Shown here piece by piece: positions 46,300-57,420 of a DNA stretch of 64,000 nt. The DNA is taken from contig JAVGWX010000002.1 of the NCBI GenBank assembly GCA_036924085.1, forward strand, positions 48,456,916 to 48,520,915, given 5' to 3'. Made by a program: the position numbers and the translations under genes. The notes below the pieces were generated by a model. The model had not been told where the DNA came from and made no database searches. It saw nothing but the letters and a program-made list of their open reading frames with translations. This DNA is from Ariolimax columbianus. Lineage: Eukaryota > Mollusca > Gastropoda > Stylommatophora > Arionidae. Each line of letters begins with the position of its first letter. Within the stretch, counting starts at the first letter, position 1.

Positions 46300-47192
46300 T
46301 TCTTCTTCTTCGTACGCTGTCAGACGTCAACTTGTTCGAAGAAAGCAGCTGTCATCCTGAAGCTGTCGACACTGCCATAGAGCTTGTCTAGTGTTGGCAC
46401 TGGTGATGGCCAAATGTGCTTTCTCTGGTCCTCGTATGTCGGACAATTTTGCAGCAGATGTTCAGCGGTAATTTTCCCTGTAACACAAGTGCATGTCAGT
46501 AGCACCTATCTTCAGTTTATTGAATAGATGGTACCTCAGTCTGTTGTGGCCTGTGCGGAGTCTGACGACCACGACCTGCTCTCTTCTGTTCAACTGGTAA
46601 AAGCATACATTTTTGTGTAACCAGTATGCTCTGTTTCCCATTTGACCAAGTATCTGTCCCTAATAAAACTTTTGGACTCTTCGTAGGTCACACTAAGATC
46701 TGGTTGTGGTAGTTTTGCACCTTCTTTTGCTAGTCTGTCTGCCTCCTTGTTGCCTTGAATGTTACAGTGGGATAGAACCAACTGTACCACTACTGTTTTG
46801 GGTTGGGACTGCTGGCATAGTTGACAGAGTACTGCTCTTAAGTCATTAAGTTCAGTATTTTTCTGGCTTTTTAGTGCTGTAACAACGGACAGTGCATCTG
46901 TAAACAAGACTATGTGGCTTTCATTGCTTTCGCCTGTCAGCATTGCTTCTACTGCAGCCTTCAATGCCTATGCCTCCGCTCTGAAATTGCTTGAGAATTT
47001 TCTAGTTGCCACTGACAGTGTTATCATTCCACCGTTTGTTAGGCTCAGAAATACCCCTTCCCCTTCGTTCTGTGTTGTGTTTGTTGGAGAACCGTCAGTG
47101 TATGCGTGGGTCCAGTCTGTGTTTGGGTTGTTTTTCACTATGTACCTCAGGGTTATATCTCTTCTTTTCTTTTCAGTCTGGCTGTTCTTGTA
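46300..47192 (-). mobile_element. I-like LINE copy C (subfamily 2), 3' fragment
   Basis: 893 bp covering RNase H and the zinc-knuckle region, with the tail at the low end and subfamily-2 3' end. The perfect 12-bp TSD ACTTTGACTTCC is at 46288-46299 and 47193-47204. Minus-strand frames 46968-47249 and 46590-46964 hold WTHAYTDGS and FRAEA, then LFTDAL and GNKEADRLAKEGA. A frameshift separates them, and a later one breaks the CTCVTGKITAEHLLQNCP block. Confidence 0.9.
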
Positions 47193-47395
47193 ACTTTGAC
47201 TTCCACCGTTGCAGTCACGGGACATCTGGTCCACATGTTGCATTACCATTGAGTTAATGGAATATGTCCTCTTTGTCCATATTTAATGTACCCACAATGG
47301 CCGCTTTCAGACTATAAAAACTTATTTATTGCCTTGACAAGAAATATTAAATAAAAAATAAAGGGAGGCTGCGATTACATGGAATGCCTTTAACA

Positions 47396-48168
47396 CGCCC
47401 AGAACAGTAGATCCACGAAAGATCGCAAAGGTATTATGCTTCTATGTCTGAATTCCATGCATACCTATTATTCATTCTTGATCTTCTGAAGAAAGAAAAG
47501 AGATCAACGGTAAATATCTGATGTTTTATAAGATCTGTCCTAACGACACCAAAGCTGAAAGCCACTGTGACTTAATCATTATTTTCAAAGTGGATGCTGG
47601 TGTTATGTTGTTTTTGTTGTCAATGTTGTTGCTGTTATTGTTCTTGGCAACCTACTCTAGTACCATCTTGGCCACCCACCTACTCTAGTACCATCTCACC
47701 CACCTATTCCAGTACCATCTTGCTACCAACTCCAGTACCATCTCGCCCACTTACTCCAGTACCATCTCGCCCACTTATTCCAGTACCATCTCGCTACCAA
47801 CTCCAGTACCATCTCGCCCACTTACTCCAGTACCATCTCGCCCACTTATTCCAGTACCATCTCGCCCACCTATTCCAGTACCATCTCGCCCACCCACTCT
47901 AGTGCCATCTTGTACCCACTAGGTGCCAGAACAGAAGATCCACGAAAGCCCGCAAAAGTTTGATGCTTCCATGTCTTATTGCTATGCATACCTATTATTC
48001 ATTCTTGATCTTCTGAACTAAGAATAGAGATCAACGCTAAATATCTGATAATTTATAATATATGTTCTTAGGACACCAGAGCTGTAAGCCACTGTGACTT
48101 AATCTTCATTTTCATACTGGATGCTGGTATTATGTTGTTGTTGTCAATGTTGTTGTTCGAAACTACTC
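47396..48168 (+). repeat. Direct duplication flanking a 24-bp array
   Basis: 47396-47645 and 47931-48168 are diverged direct copies: both have AGATCCACGAAAG, CATACCTATTATTCATTCTT, GCCACTGTGACTTAATC and TGTTGTTGTCAATGTTG in order. Between them lies the 24-bp array (47650-47925), about 11 copies of the unit found at 42081-42965, with CACTTACTCC variants. Confidence 0.85.
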
Positions 48169-48344
48169 ATCCTGAGTTCTACATTCTAGACAATATTTAT
48201 CAGGAGACCGGTTACAGTGGCTGATCTTGTATTCTCAAGAGTGTTGGAGAAGACGGACATATTTCCTCCTTGATGTAGTGTAATGTGAGAGCTCTCAGGA
48301 AGCTCAAAACTATAGGAATCACAGTTTCTATCACCGGCTCGCAG

Positions 48345-48444
48345 CCAAGCTGCTCTTACACTATCAGCTTCCAGGACCTCAACAAGACCTGCTTGAACAC
48401 TATCAGCTTCCAGGACCTCAACAAGACCTGCTTGAACACTATCA
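48345..48444. repeat. 39-bp minisatellite, left remnant
   Basis: About 2.5 copies of a unit beginning CACTATCAGCTTCCAGGACC and ending CAACAAGACCTGCTTGAA. It continues at 52404-52790 on the far side of LINE D. Confidence 0.93.
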
Positions 48445-48809
48445 TCTAAACCAAACAGCAAGAGAAAGCTGGAAAAACAAAACAGAAAGTCTCAACTTAG
48501 ACAAAGAAGGGAACAAACTCTGGAAGTTAGTCAGATCCATTAATTACGAAACCCCGTCAAACAAAAAAATTACCATCAAGCAGGGTGAAAACTTGCTCAC
48601 TGGAAAAAAAAGCCGCAAACGCTTTTGTCGAACACTATGCCAAAGCGAACCACATAGATGTCCCTGCAGATAGGCATACGGACATTAATGAATAGCAAAA
48701 GGGGCACGACAACATCAATATGGCACCAGAAGAGCATATGATGGCAAAACTAACAATGAGCGAAATGGAAGAGGCCATGAGAACATTAAAAAGGAAATCT
48801 CCCGGAAAA

Positions 48810-50054
48810 CTTAACTTAACGTCTTTATACTGGTTTAGAAGACTCTGCAGAGTCTGTATACAACCAGTTCCATTTACATCACCTTCCTCTAGAAGCTGTA
48901 CGCATCCAATCTGTTCTTAAATGCATTGACCGTCCCAGCCTCCACCACACTCCTGGACCTACCCCCTTCTCTCTCTTCTCTTCCCTCACTCTGTTTCATT
49001 TGACTCTATCCCACAGTCACACCCTTGCACAACTTTCACACGCGCCCTCGTGGTAAAGCCCTTCCATTGCACTTTGGTTGGGCTAGCTTTTGAGGGCGCA
49101 CAAACCTAGCATAGGTACATACAGATGCACACATGCATCCAAGCACTGGTTTATGCGTCCTGATATCGCCCAATTGACTACGGTCTGGGGTGGAAAATGG
49201 CGCGTCTCCGCCAGTAGAAACTAGTGAGGCAAACATCTAAGCAAACAAAAAAAGCCTCCACCACCTCACTTGGCAATGCATTCCAAGCATTCACTACTCT
49301 CTGGCTAAAGAAATGCTTCCTAATATCTAATCTGGACCTCTCCTTAGTCAACTTGTAGCTGTGCCCTCTTGTCCTTGTTGGTGGTTGTACTTTAAAAAAC
49401 TTGTTATAGTCTACTTTATCCATTCCTCTGATCATCTTATACACCTGTATTAAGTCACCACGAATTCTTCTCTCTTCTAGACACTGAAGGCCAGTTCTTT
49501 TTAATCTTTCTTCATAACTGTAATTCTGGAATCCAACTATCAGCTTTGTCGCTCTTTTTTGTATTCTCTCCAGCATGTCTATATCCCCTCTCTGATAAGG
49601 ACTCCACACCTGTACACAGTACTCCAATCTAGGTCTAACTAATGCTTTATACAGTTTGACTATCACTTCCTTGCTCCTATGTTTAATATTTCTTTTTATC
49701 ATCCCTAACATTGCATTTGTCTTTTTTACTGCTACCTGAACGTGCTCCCTCACCTTACACGTATGATCTATTATAACGCCTAAGTCCCTTTCTTTATCTA
49801 TCTTTCTAATATTGTTCTCTCCCATTATGTAATTATGTTCCATATTGGATCTACCCATGTGGATGACTGTACATTTATCTACATTTAACTCCATTTGCCA
49901 GATTACAGACCATTCTCGAATTTTATCTAAATCCGACCTCAATATATCCACTTCTGCTTTAGATGAGACACTACTGCATAGTTTCGTGTCATCAGCAAAT
50001 TTTGCAATAATGGATCCCATACCTATATCCAAATCATTTATCTATATCAAGAAT
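48810..50054 (-). mobile_element. CR1 copy 2, nested in LINE D
   Basis: Antisense to D. The 3' end (CTTAACTTAACGTC) is at the low end and the 5' truncation falls inside RT at IYINDLDIG (50054). The 284-codon minus-strand frame (49178-50032) has KFADDTKLC, RPRLEYCVQVWSPYQRGDID, LERIQKRATK and HSYKLTKERSRLDI. It is better preserved than the copy at 5908. A short AAAA match flanks it. It carries the retroposed insert 48949-49253. Confidence 0.9.
48949..49253 (+). mobile_element. 305-bp retroposed insert with 11-bp TSD, unknown family
   Basis: The CR1 sequence GCCTCCACCAC is duplicated at 48938-48948 and 49254-49264. The insert ends GCAAACAAAAAAA, an A-rich tail next to the right TSD, the signature of retroposition. 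It contains CGCCCTCGTGGTAAAGCCCT and GGTTGGGCTAGCTTTTGAGG. I recognise no tRNA boxes, ORF or known family. It may be a SINE or a processed transcript. Confidence 0.75.
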
Positions 50055-50056
50055 AA

Positions 50057-52400
50057 AAGACGGGATAACAAATGAAATGCTGATGGGGCTGGGCCAAACA
50101 GCAAAGAGGAAACTGCTATCAGTCCTGAATCAAAGCTGGAAAAGGGGTATTGTACCCCAGGCATGGAAAGACGCAGTACTTGTACCAGTACCAAAGAAAG
50201 GAAAAGACAAAACCGATCCAAATGGATACATGCCTATCAGCCTACTGAGCTGTGTCGGCAAACTGTTGGAACGTATGATAAACACCAGACTGATGTGGCA
50301 TCCAGAAGAAAAACGGATACTAATTCCACAGCAAGCAGGCTTTAGACAGCACAGATCCACTGAGGACCAGGTCATCCTCATAGCCCAGGAAATAGAAGAT
50401 GCCTACCAGGAGCAAAAGCATACAGTAGCGGTTTGGGTGGACCTGGAAAAGGCATTTGACATAGTCTGGAAAGATGGACTGAGAGTCAAGCTAAGAAGAA
50501 GTGAAGTTTGTGGGAAAATGTACAAGTGGATCAACCACTACCTCAAAAAAAAAAGAACGGCCAGAGTCAAAGTACAAGGCAGATGAGCAAAAAGGTGACA
50601 CTTGAGCAGGGAGTACCCCAAGGGGCAGTACTGTCATCCACACTCTTCCTGGTGTATATAAATGACATTACAGAGAATATACTAAGAAGAGTTCATAGAT
50701 CAATGTTTGCAGACGATCTGGCTATGTGGACCTCTGAAAAGAATCTCACCATAGCAAGAAATCAGATGCAGCAGGCACTAACATCGCTGGAAGAGTAGGC
50801 GAACTCATGGCTGGTCAAAATAAACGAGGAGAAAACCACATGTACAATATTCTCGCTATCAATCAAACCCCAAAACACCAAATTAAGTCTAAACGGCAAA
50901 TACCTTCAGCCAAACGACAACCAAAACTATCTGGGAGTCACATTTGATCGGCGCATGACATGGAAAAGTCAGATCGAGAGAAACCGAATGAGAGCCAGAG
51001 AAAGAATCATTAGGAAACTTGCTGGCACAAGCTGGGGAGCAGACGAAGGCATACTAAAGAAACTGTACACTGGAAGAGTGAGAACAGTTCTCGAGTATGG
51101 CATTGCGGCATGGACAACAGCAGCAAAGGCGAACTTCGATAATGTTAGCAAACTCCAAAACCAAGCCATGAGAGTTATAACAGGAGGCATGAAGTCAACG
51201 CCAATTGTAGAACTTGAAAAGATTACAAAACTGCAATCCATGACCGACAGAAGAGACTGCAGAGCCCAGCTGCAGTCAGAGAAACTCAGAAGACTGACTG
51301 GCATCCCCAATGCACCAGAGACTAAACAATTTCAGAAATGGGCAGCTAAAGCGAAGAAACTTTGCAGAAATAGCCAAAGCAAAGATGCACGAAGACCCTA
51401 TGAACGCACTAACCAAACCAAAGCCCATCCCTACTGTACGAAAACCTACCTGGAGGCAGCATATATTTCCAGAGGTGGTAGAAAATATACCAGGTATTAG
51501 AAACAAAAACTGCCAGTCTGAAAAAGAAAGAAGAGATACTACCCTGAGTTTCATTACGGAAAACTACCCAAGCATGGACTGGACCCATGCATACACCGAC
51601 GGTTCCGTAACAAATATAACACAGAACGGAGGGGCAGGAGCATTCCTGAGCCTACCAAATGGCAGAACAATAACACTGTCATTCGCTACTGGAAAATAAA
51701 GAAGCAATTTCAGAGCGGAGGCAGAGGCGCTGAGGGCAGCAGTGGAACAAATGGTGACAGGTAAAAGGAATGAAAGCCACATAGTCCTGCTTACAGATGC
51801 ACTGGCCGTAGTCACAGCACTGAAAAGCCAGAAAAATACTGAACTTAATGAATTAAGAGCAGTACTCTGTCAACTATGCCAGCAGGCCGCACCGAAAAGA
51901 GTAGTGGTGCAGTGGGTTCCATCTCACTGCAACATCCAAGCAAAGATGAGGCAGACAGACTGCCAAAAGAAGGTGCAAAACTACCACAACCTGATACTAG
52001 TATGACATACGAAGAGTCAAAACGGCTAATTAGATCTAGATACATGACCAAATGGGAAACCGAACATACTGGCTACACCAAAAACGATGCCTATTATCAT
52101 CTGAACAGAAAGGAGCAGGTCGTGGTCTTCAGACTTCGCACTGGCCACAATGGACTGAGGTACCACCTATTCAACAAATTGAAGATAGGTGGCACCGACG
52201 AATGCCCGTGTGGTACCGGCAAAATGACCGCTGAGCATTTGCTGCAAAACTGCCCGACATACGAGGATCAGAGAGAGCAGATGTGGCCATCACCAGAGGC
52301 AACACAAGACAAGCTCTATGGCAGTGTCGACAGCCTCAGGATGACGGCTGCTTTTTTTCTAAAAAATAATGGTTACTGTCTGACTGCGTACGAAGAAGAA
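50057..52400 (+). pseudogene. I-like LINE ORF2 of copy D: RT, RNase H, CCHC
   Basis: RT finger RGIVPQAWKD and NGYMPISLLSCVGKLLER; motif A AVWVDLEKAFDIVW (near 50435); motif B EQGVPQGAVLSSTLF (near 50605); motif C MFADDLAMW (near 50704); thumb RVRTVLEYGIAAW (near 51080). RNase H: WTHAYTDGS, then a stop just before the FRAEAEAL region, LLTDALAV, and a damaged terminal block. Zinc-knuckle: CPCGTGKMTAEHLLQNCP (near 52205). At least four frameshifts or stops make it inactive. Confidence 0.88.
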
Positions 52401-52403
52401 GAA

Positions 52404-52790
52404 GAACACTATCAGCTTCCAGGACCTCAACAAGACCTGCTTGAACACTATCAGCTTCCAGGACCTCAACAAGACCTGCTTGAACACTATCAGCTTCCAG
52501 GACCTCAACAAGACCTGCTCTAACACTATCAGCTTCCAGGACCTCAACAAGACCTGCTCTAACACTATCAGCTTTCAGGACCTCAACAAGACCTGCTTGA
52601 ACACTATCAGCTTCCAGGAACTCAACAAAACCTGCTCTAACACTATCAGCTTCCAGGACCTCAACAAGACCTGCTTGAACACTATCAGCTTCCAGGACCT
52701 CAACAAGACCTGCTCTAACACTATCAGCTTCCAGGATCTCAACAAGACCTGCTCTTACACTATCAGCTTCCAGGAGCTCAATACGACGTG
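52404..52790. repeat. 39-bp minisatellite, right part, about 10 copies
   Basis: Same unit as 48345-48444, with CTGCTCTAA and CTGCTTGAA endings alternating. The TSD of LINE D is its first 11 bases. Confidence 0.95.
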
Positions 52791-53449
52791 AGGTCTTGGT
52801 CCGTTTGTTTCACCTGCCATATTGTAATGATACGCCTTGTTTGTGTGAGATTTTCGAGGAACCAATCTGTAGTACTTGTATGTCCTGATGCAGTTTTTGT
52901 AGCCCAATGTTTTCCTCTTCAGTTTTGAGTTGTTTGCTCTAACTCAATCTGAAATACCTAAGGGATCCTTGTGCACTTTTACTCTAGCCTCTTCCTTGTT
53001 GACCTGTTCGACATCCTTGAACCTACCAGGAGCACAATAGACGCGCCCAAATAGCTCTCAGTAAGATCCCATCACTCAAGCTGTTACATCATCTCAAGGC
53101 AGTGTACACGAGACATCCAGTTTGTTCATCAGTAACTGTCTCTCGCTGTTGCAGAAACGCCCATTTTGATACCTGTAAAGTAATCTGCGTTTGTTCAGTA
53201 GTTATTCATCTTACCATCACAGTTCTGCCATGTTTGTTTTGATGAAGTACTACCTCTGTTTGATATATCTTCATGTTAATTGGTCCAATTCTTCATTGGT
53301 TTGATTGCATGGTGACCAAGTACCGTTGCAATACACGTGATAAAAGGTACAGTAAGATTACCTAAAGGTCGTCCCGTAACAATCACTCTGCTGTCAAAGA
53401 TGTAGTGTTTAGAGACTTCATTGAACATTTTTAATACGGTAGGATTGTT
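52791..53449. other. Intron sequence, nothing assigned
   Basis: The minus-strand frame at 53276-53461 (60 codons) has no recognised motif. Confidence 0.35.
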
Positions 53450-53610
53450 AGTTCTCCTCATTGTTGTTTGTCATCTTCTAACGGTCGTCCACGAACCAAT
53501 TTGCAGCTAGGTCGACTGGAGAGTGTCGAGAACATTTGGAGCCGAATAGCACACCTTTTTCACAACACACGAGCTCTCAACCACTATACTACACTGACGC
53601 TCTAATGGAG
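53450..53610 (-). mobile_element. SINE2 copy
   Basis: On the minus strand: GTGTAGTATAGTGGTTGAGA (clear A box), then GGCTCCAAATGTTCTC at the B-box position. CTCTCCAGTCGACCTAGCTG, CAAATTGGTTCGTGG and ACCGTTAGAAG follow, in the SINE2 order. Confidence 0.65.
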
Positions 53611-53960
53611 TTAATGGTGGCTGTTGAAAAAAAAAAAACACTACAATTTCCGGTAATAAGAATAGTTTTTGTACGTTAGCATTTGGTTCATAAACAAATG
53701 TATGAGGCGCATTTCATGGGAGATAAGACGCAAACGAAGAACATATATCATGAAAATCTGCTCAATACAATGGAAAAAAATCACTAGAGTTCAAAATGAG
53801 ATAATGCAGTATTTTGCGCTTATAAATAAAGAAAAAACATAAACAAAAAAAACTGTATTAGCGTAGTGATAGCGTACTCGCTTTTCACAGCAAAGATATT
53901 TTGTTCGACTCCGCTATCGTTACACCTTTGTCGATTCTTCTTCTTCTTCTTCGTACGCAG

Positions 53961-56111
53961 TCAGACAGTAACCATTATTTTTTCGAAAAAAGCAGCGGTC
54001 ATCCTGAAGCTGTCGCCACTGCCATAGAGCTTTTCTTGCAGTTCCACTGGTGATGACCACATCTGCTCTCTCTGATCCTCGTATGTCGGGCAGTTCTGCA
54101 GCAGATGTTCAGCGGTCATTTTACCAGTACCGCACGGGCATTCGTCGGTACCACCTATCTTCAATTTGTTGAATAGGTGCTCCCTCAGTCTGTTGTGGCC
54201 AGTGCGAAGTCTGAAGACAACGACCTGCTCTCTTCGGTTCAACTGGTAATAGGCATCGTTTTTGGTGTAACCAGTATGTTCGGTTTCCCATTTGGTCATG
54301 TATCTGGCTTTGATAAACCGTTTTGACTCTTCGTACGTCATACTAGTATCTGTTTGTGGTAGTCTTGCACCTTCTTTTGCCAGTCTGTCTGCCTCCTCGT
54401 TGCCTCGGATGTTGCAGTGTGATGGGACCCACTGTACCACTACCCTTTTTGGTGCGGACTGCTGGCACAGTTTGCAGAGTGCTGCACTTAAGTCATTAAG
54501 CTCAGTCATGTTCTGGCTTTTTAGCGCTGTGACTACGGCTAGAGCATCTGTAAGCAGGACTATATGGCTTTCATTTTCATTGTGTGTCACCATTTCTTCC
54601 ACTGCCGCCCTCAGTGCCTCTGCCTCCGCTCTGAAATTGCTTGTGTACTTACCAGTAGCGAATGACAGTGTTATTTGTCTGCCATTTGGTAGGTTCAGGA
54701 ATGCTCCTGCCCCTCCGTTCTGTATAGTGTTTGTTACAGAACCGTCGGTGTATGCATGGGTCCAGTCAATGCTTGGGTAGCTTTTCGATATGAAGCTTAG
54801 GGTAGTATCTCTTCTTTCTTTTTCAGTCTGGCAGTTTTTGTTTCCAATACCTGGTATATTTTCTACCACCTCTGGAAATATATCCTGCCTCCAGGTAGGT
54901 TTTCGTACAGTAGTGATGGGTTTTGGTGTTGTTAGTGCGTTTATGGGATCTTCGTGCATCTTTGCTTTGGCTATTTCTGCAAAGTTTCTCCGCTTTAGTT
55001 TCCCATTTCCCAAATTGTTTAGTCTCTGGTGCATTGGATGGTCGGTCAGTCTTCGGAGTTTCTCTGACTGCAGCTGGGCTCTGCAGTCTCTTCTATCGGT
55101 CACGGATTGCAGTTTTGTAATCTTTTCAAGTTCTACAATTGGCGTTGACTTCATGCCTCCTGTTATAACTCTCATGGCTTGGTTTTGTAGTTTTCTAACT
55201 TTATCGAAGTTCGCCTTTGCTGCTGTTGTCCATGCCGCAATGCCATACTCGAGAACTGGTCTCACTCTTCCAGTGTACAGTTTCTTTAGTATGCCTTCGT
55301 CTGCTCCCCAGCTTGTGCCAGCAAGTTTCCTCATGATTGCCATTCTTTCTCTGGCTCTCATTCGGTTTCTCTCGATCTGACTTTTCCATGTCATGCGCCG
55401 ATCAAATCTTCTTGGTATATTCTCTGTAATGTCGTTTATATATACCAGGAAAAGTGTGGGTGACAGTACTCCCCCTTGGGGTACTCCCTGCTCAAGTGTC
55501 ACCTTTTTGCTCATCTGCCCTTGTACTTGGACTCTGGCCGTTCTTTGTTTGAGGTAGTGGTTGATCCACGTGTACATTTTCCCACAAACATCACTTCTTC
55601 GTAGCTTGACTCTAAGTCCGTCTTTCCAGACTTTGTCAAATGCCTTTTCCAGATCCACCCATACAGCTACTGTGTGTTTCTGTGCCTGGTAAGCATCTTC
55701 TATTTCCTGGGCTATGAGGATGACCTGGTCCTCAGTGGATCTGTGCTGTCTAAAGCCGGCTTGCTGTTGAATGAGTATTCGTTTTTCTTCCAGATGCCAC
55801 ATCAGTCTGGTGTTTATCATACGTTCCATCAGCTTGCCGACACAGCTCAGTAGGCTGATGGGCCTGTATCCATTTGGATCTGTTTTGTCCTTTCCTGTTT
55901 TTGGTACTGGTACCAGTATTGCGTCTTTCCATGCCTGGGGTACAATACCCCTTTTCCAGCTTTGGTTCAGGACCGATAGCAGTTTCCTCTTCGCTGTTTG
56001 GCCCAGCCCCATCAGCATTTCGTTTGTTATCCCGTCTTTTCCGGGAGATTTTCTTTTCTTTAATGCTCTCATAGCCTCTTCCATTTCGCTCATTGTTAAT
56101 TTGGCCATCAT
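53961..56111 (-). pseudogene. LINE E ORF2: RT lacking motif C, RNase H, CCHC (716 codons open)
   Basis: An unbroken frame with RT finger KRKSPGKDGITNEML, motif A AVWVDLEKAFDKVW (near 55650) and motif B EQGVPQGGVLSPTLF (near 55490). Then, directly after INDITENIPRR, comes FDRRMTWKSQIERNR. Compared with copy D, 252 bases are missing here (junction near 55406), exactly 84 codons, including the FADD catalytic site. The thumb and a full RNase H follow: WTHAYTDGS near 54750, FRAEAEAL near 54630, LLTDALAV near 54550, GNEEADRLAKEGA near 54390. CPCGTGKMTAEHLLQNCP follows near 54130. RT activity is impossible, yet the frame is clean. Confidence 0.92.
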
Positions 56112-56458
56112 GTGCTCTTCAGGTGCCGTATTGATGTTGTCGTGCCCCTTTAGCTCTTCGCTAATGTCTGTATGCTTATCTGCAGAGACCTCGATGTGGT
56201 TTGCTCTGGCATAGTGATCGACAAAGCGTTTGCGGCTTTCTCACCCGTGAGCAAGTTTTCGCCCTGCTTGATGGTAATTTGTTTGTTTGACGGGGTTTTG
56301 TCGTTCATGGCTCTGACTAGCTTCCATAGCTTGTTCCCGTCTTTGTCTAGGTTTAGGCTTTCCGTTTTGTTTTTCCAGCTTTCTCTTGCTGTTTGCTTGA
56401 GGGTGTATTTGTATTTCGCCGTGGCGGCTTTGAGGGCGATGTTTGCCTCGATAAATTG

Positions 56459-57330
56459 TTATCGCTCTGCCATGTTCCTAGCATTTGTTACTGCATCTTC
56501 CGCTTTCTGCAACTCATCATTCCAGTAGGGCTTATAGTTTTTCCTAGCTCCTCTTGGGATGGTTTCAGTGGCGGCTTGCATTATTGCCTTGCTTAGGCTT
56601 TCCACCATAGGCTTCATTTTGTTGTTCCGTGTGTTGATAGTTTCACACAGCCCATCTGTCAGGATTGCAAATCTGTCCCAGTCGGCTCGTTTGTAATTCC
56701 AACGTGGGAGCGGTTTTGTTTCCCGTGGGCCTACTTCCATATCGATGTCTAGCCTGATCGGCCTGTGGTCGCTACCTGCCAGTTGGTTTAGCACCTGGCG
56801 GTCTATTTTATGGTGTATGTCCTGTGTGGAGAAGGCCAAATCTGGAGTCGAGGTGGTATGCCATGTTCTTGAATAGAAGCTAGGGCTATCCTCCGGCCTA
56901 TTGATTAGGGAGAGATTTGTATCTATCTCCCAATCTTCCACTTCGTCACCTCTGCTGTCTGTGTCAGAGTATCCCCATCTCTCCGAGTGGCTGTTGAAAT
57001 CTCCAACTACTATGCAGTTGGAGTCTCTGACCTCCATACTCGAGAGCGATAGGTCTCTATTTGGGGGTCCGTACAGATTGAAAATGCGGAGCTTCGTCTC
57101 TTGAGCCATTATGTCAACTCCTACAATTTCTGCTTGTCCGGTGTAACTGACAGGTACCGCGCTACTCGGTATGCAGTTTCTGGTCAGTATCAGGACCCCT
57201 CCTTTGTGGCCTTCTCTATCGAGACGGAAGGTCTGGTATCATCTGATTGAGAATTTATGATTATTGTTGAGGTGCGTTTCCTGGATACATGCCACGTCAA
57301 TCTTACCTTCATGCAGGTGATGTGTTAGGG
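56459..57330 (-). pseudogene. LINE E endonuclease (APE type), C-terminal part
   Basis: The minus-strand frame 56459-57109 has IFNLYGPPNRD, VVGDFNSHSERWGY, LAFSTQD and LAGSDHRPIRLDI, the last carrying the catalytic SDH of APE endonucleases. Upstream, in other frames, DVACIQETHLNNNH (catalytic Glu) lies near 57290. A one-base shift near 56459 separates it from the linker ANIALKAATAKYKYTLKQTA. Confidence 0.88.
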
Positions 57331-57420
57331 CTTTGTCGATTCAACTGTAAATGATTACCTGGTTTACCGTTAGGGATAGAAAGACATCGAAGAAGAGAAT
57401 CGGTTAGCACTACTCACAAA

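Larger units (their letters stand above)
48445..52403 (+). mobile_element. I-like LINE copy D (subfamily 1), with nested CR1
   Basis: It begins in the linker before RT (CTAAACCAAACAGCAAGAGA) and ends with the GCGTACGAAGAAGAAGAA tail. The 11-bp TSD GAACACTATCA is at 48434-48444 and 52404-52414, inside the 39-bp array. CR1 interrupts it at 48810-50054, and the joined flanks CCCGGAAAA/GACGGGATAAC match LINE E. It has the only I-like RT motif C in the window (MFADDLAMW at about 50704). RNase H follows at 51575-52005, with frame damage near 51700 and 51945. Confidence 0.9.
53938..57330 (-). mobile_element. I-like LINE copy E (subfamily 1), longest copy
   Basis: 3.4 kb. 3' tail at the low end (TTCTTCTTCTTCTTCGTACG); 5' truncation in the endonuclease N-terminal half. 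The perfect 12-bp TSD CTTTGTCGATTC is at 53926-53937 and 57331-57342. Coding order on the minus strand: endonuclease, linker, RT, RNase H, zinc-knuckle. Frameshifts occur near 57240, 56459 and 56240. Confidence 0.92.
53853..57420 (+). mobile_element. SINE2 copy split by LINE E
   Basis: The head is at 53853-53937: TAGCGTAGTGATAGCG (A box) and TTGTTCGACTCC (B box). The body resumes at 57343 (AACTGTAAATGATTACCTGG, TTTACCGTTAGGGATAG). Removing LINE E and one copy of the 12-bp TSD gives a continuous SINE2. The best tRNA-like head in the window. Confidence 0.8.

Noticed and set aside
53853..53937. Functional tRNA gene
   Set aside because: A and B boxes are present, but acceptor and anticodon stems do not pair, and the sequence continues into a repeated SINE body.
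54292..55380. Plus-strand frames of 162 and 196 codons
   Set aside because: They are antisense shadows of the LINE E ORF; the same shadow appears opposite copies A, D, F and G.
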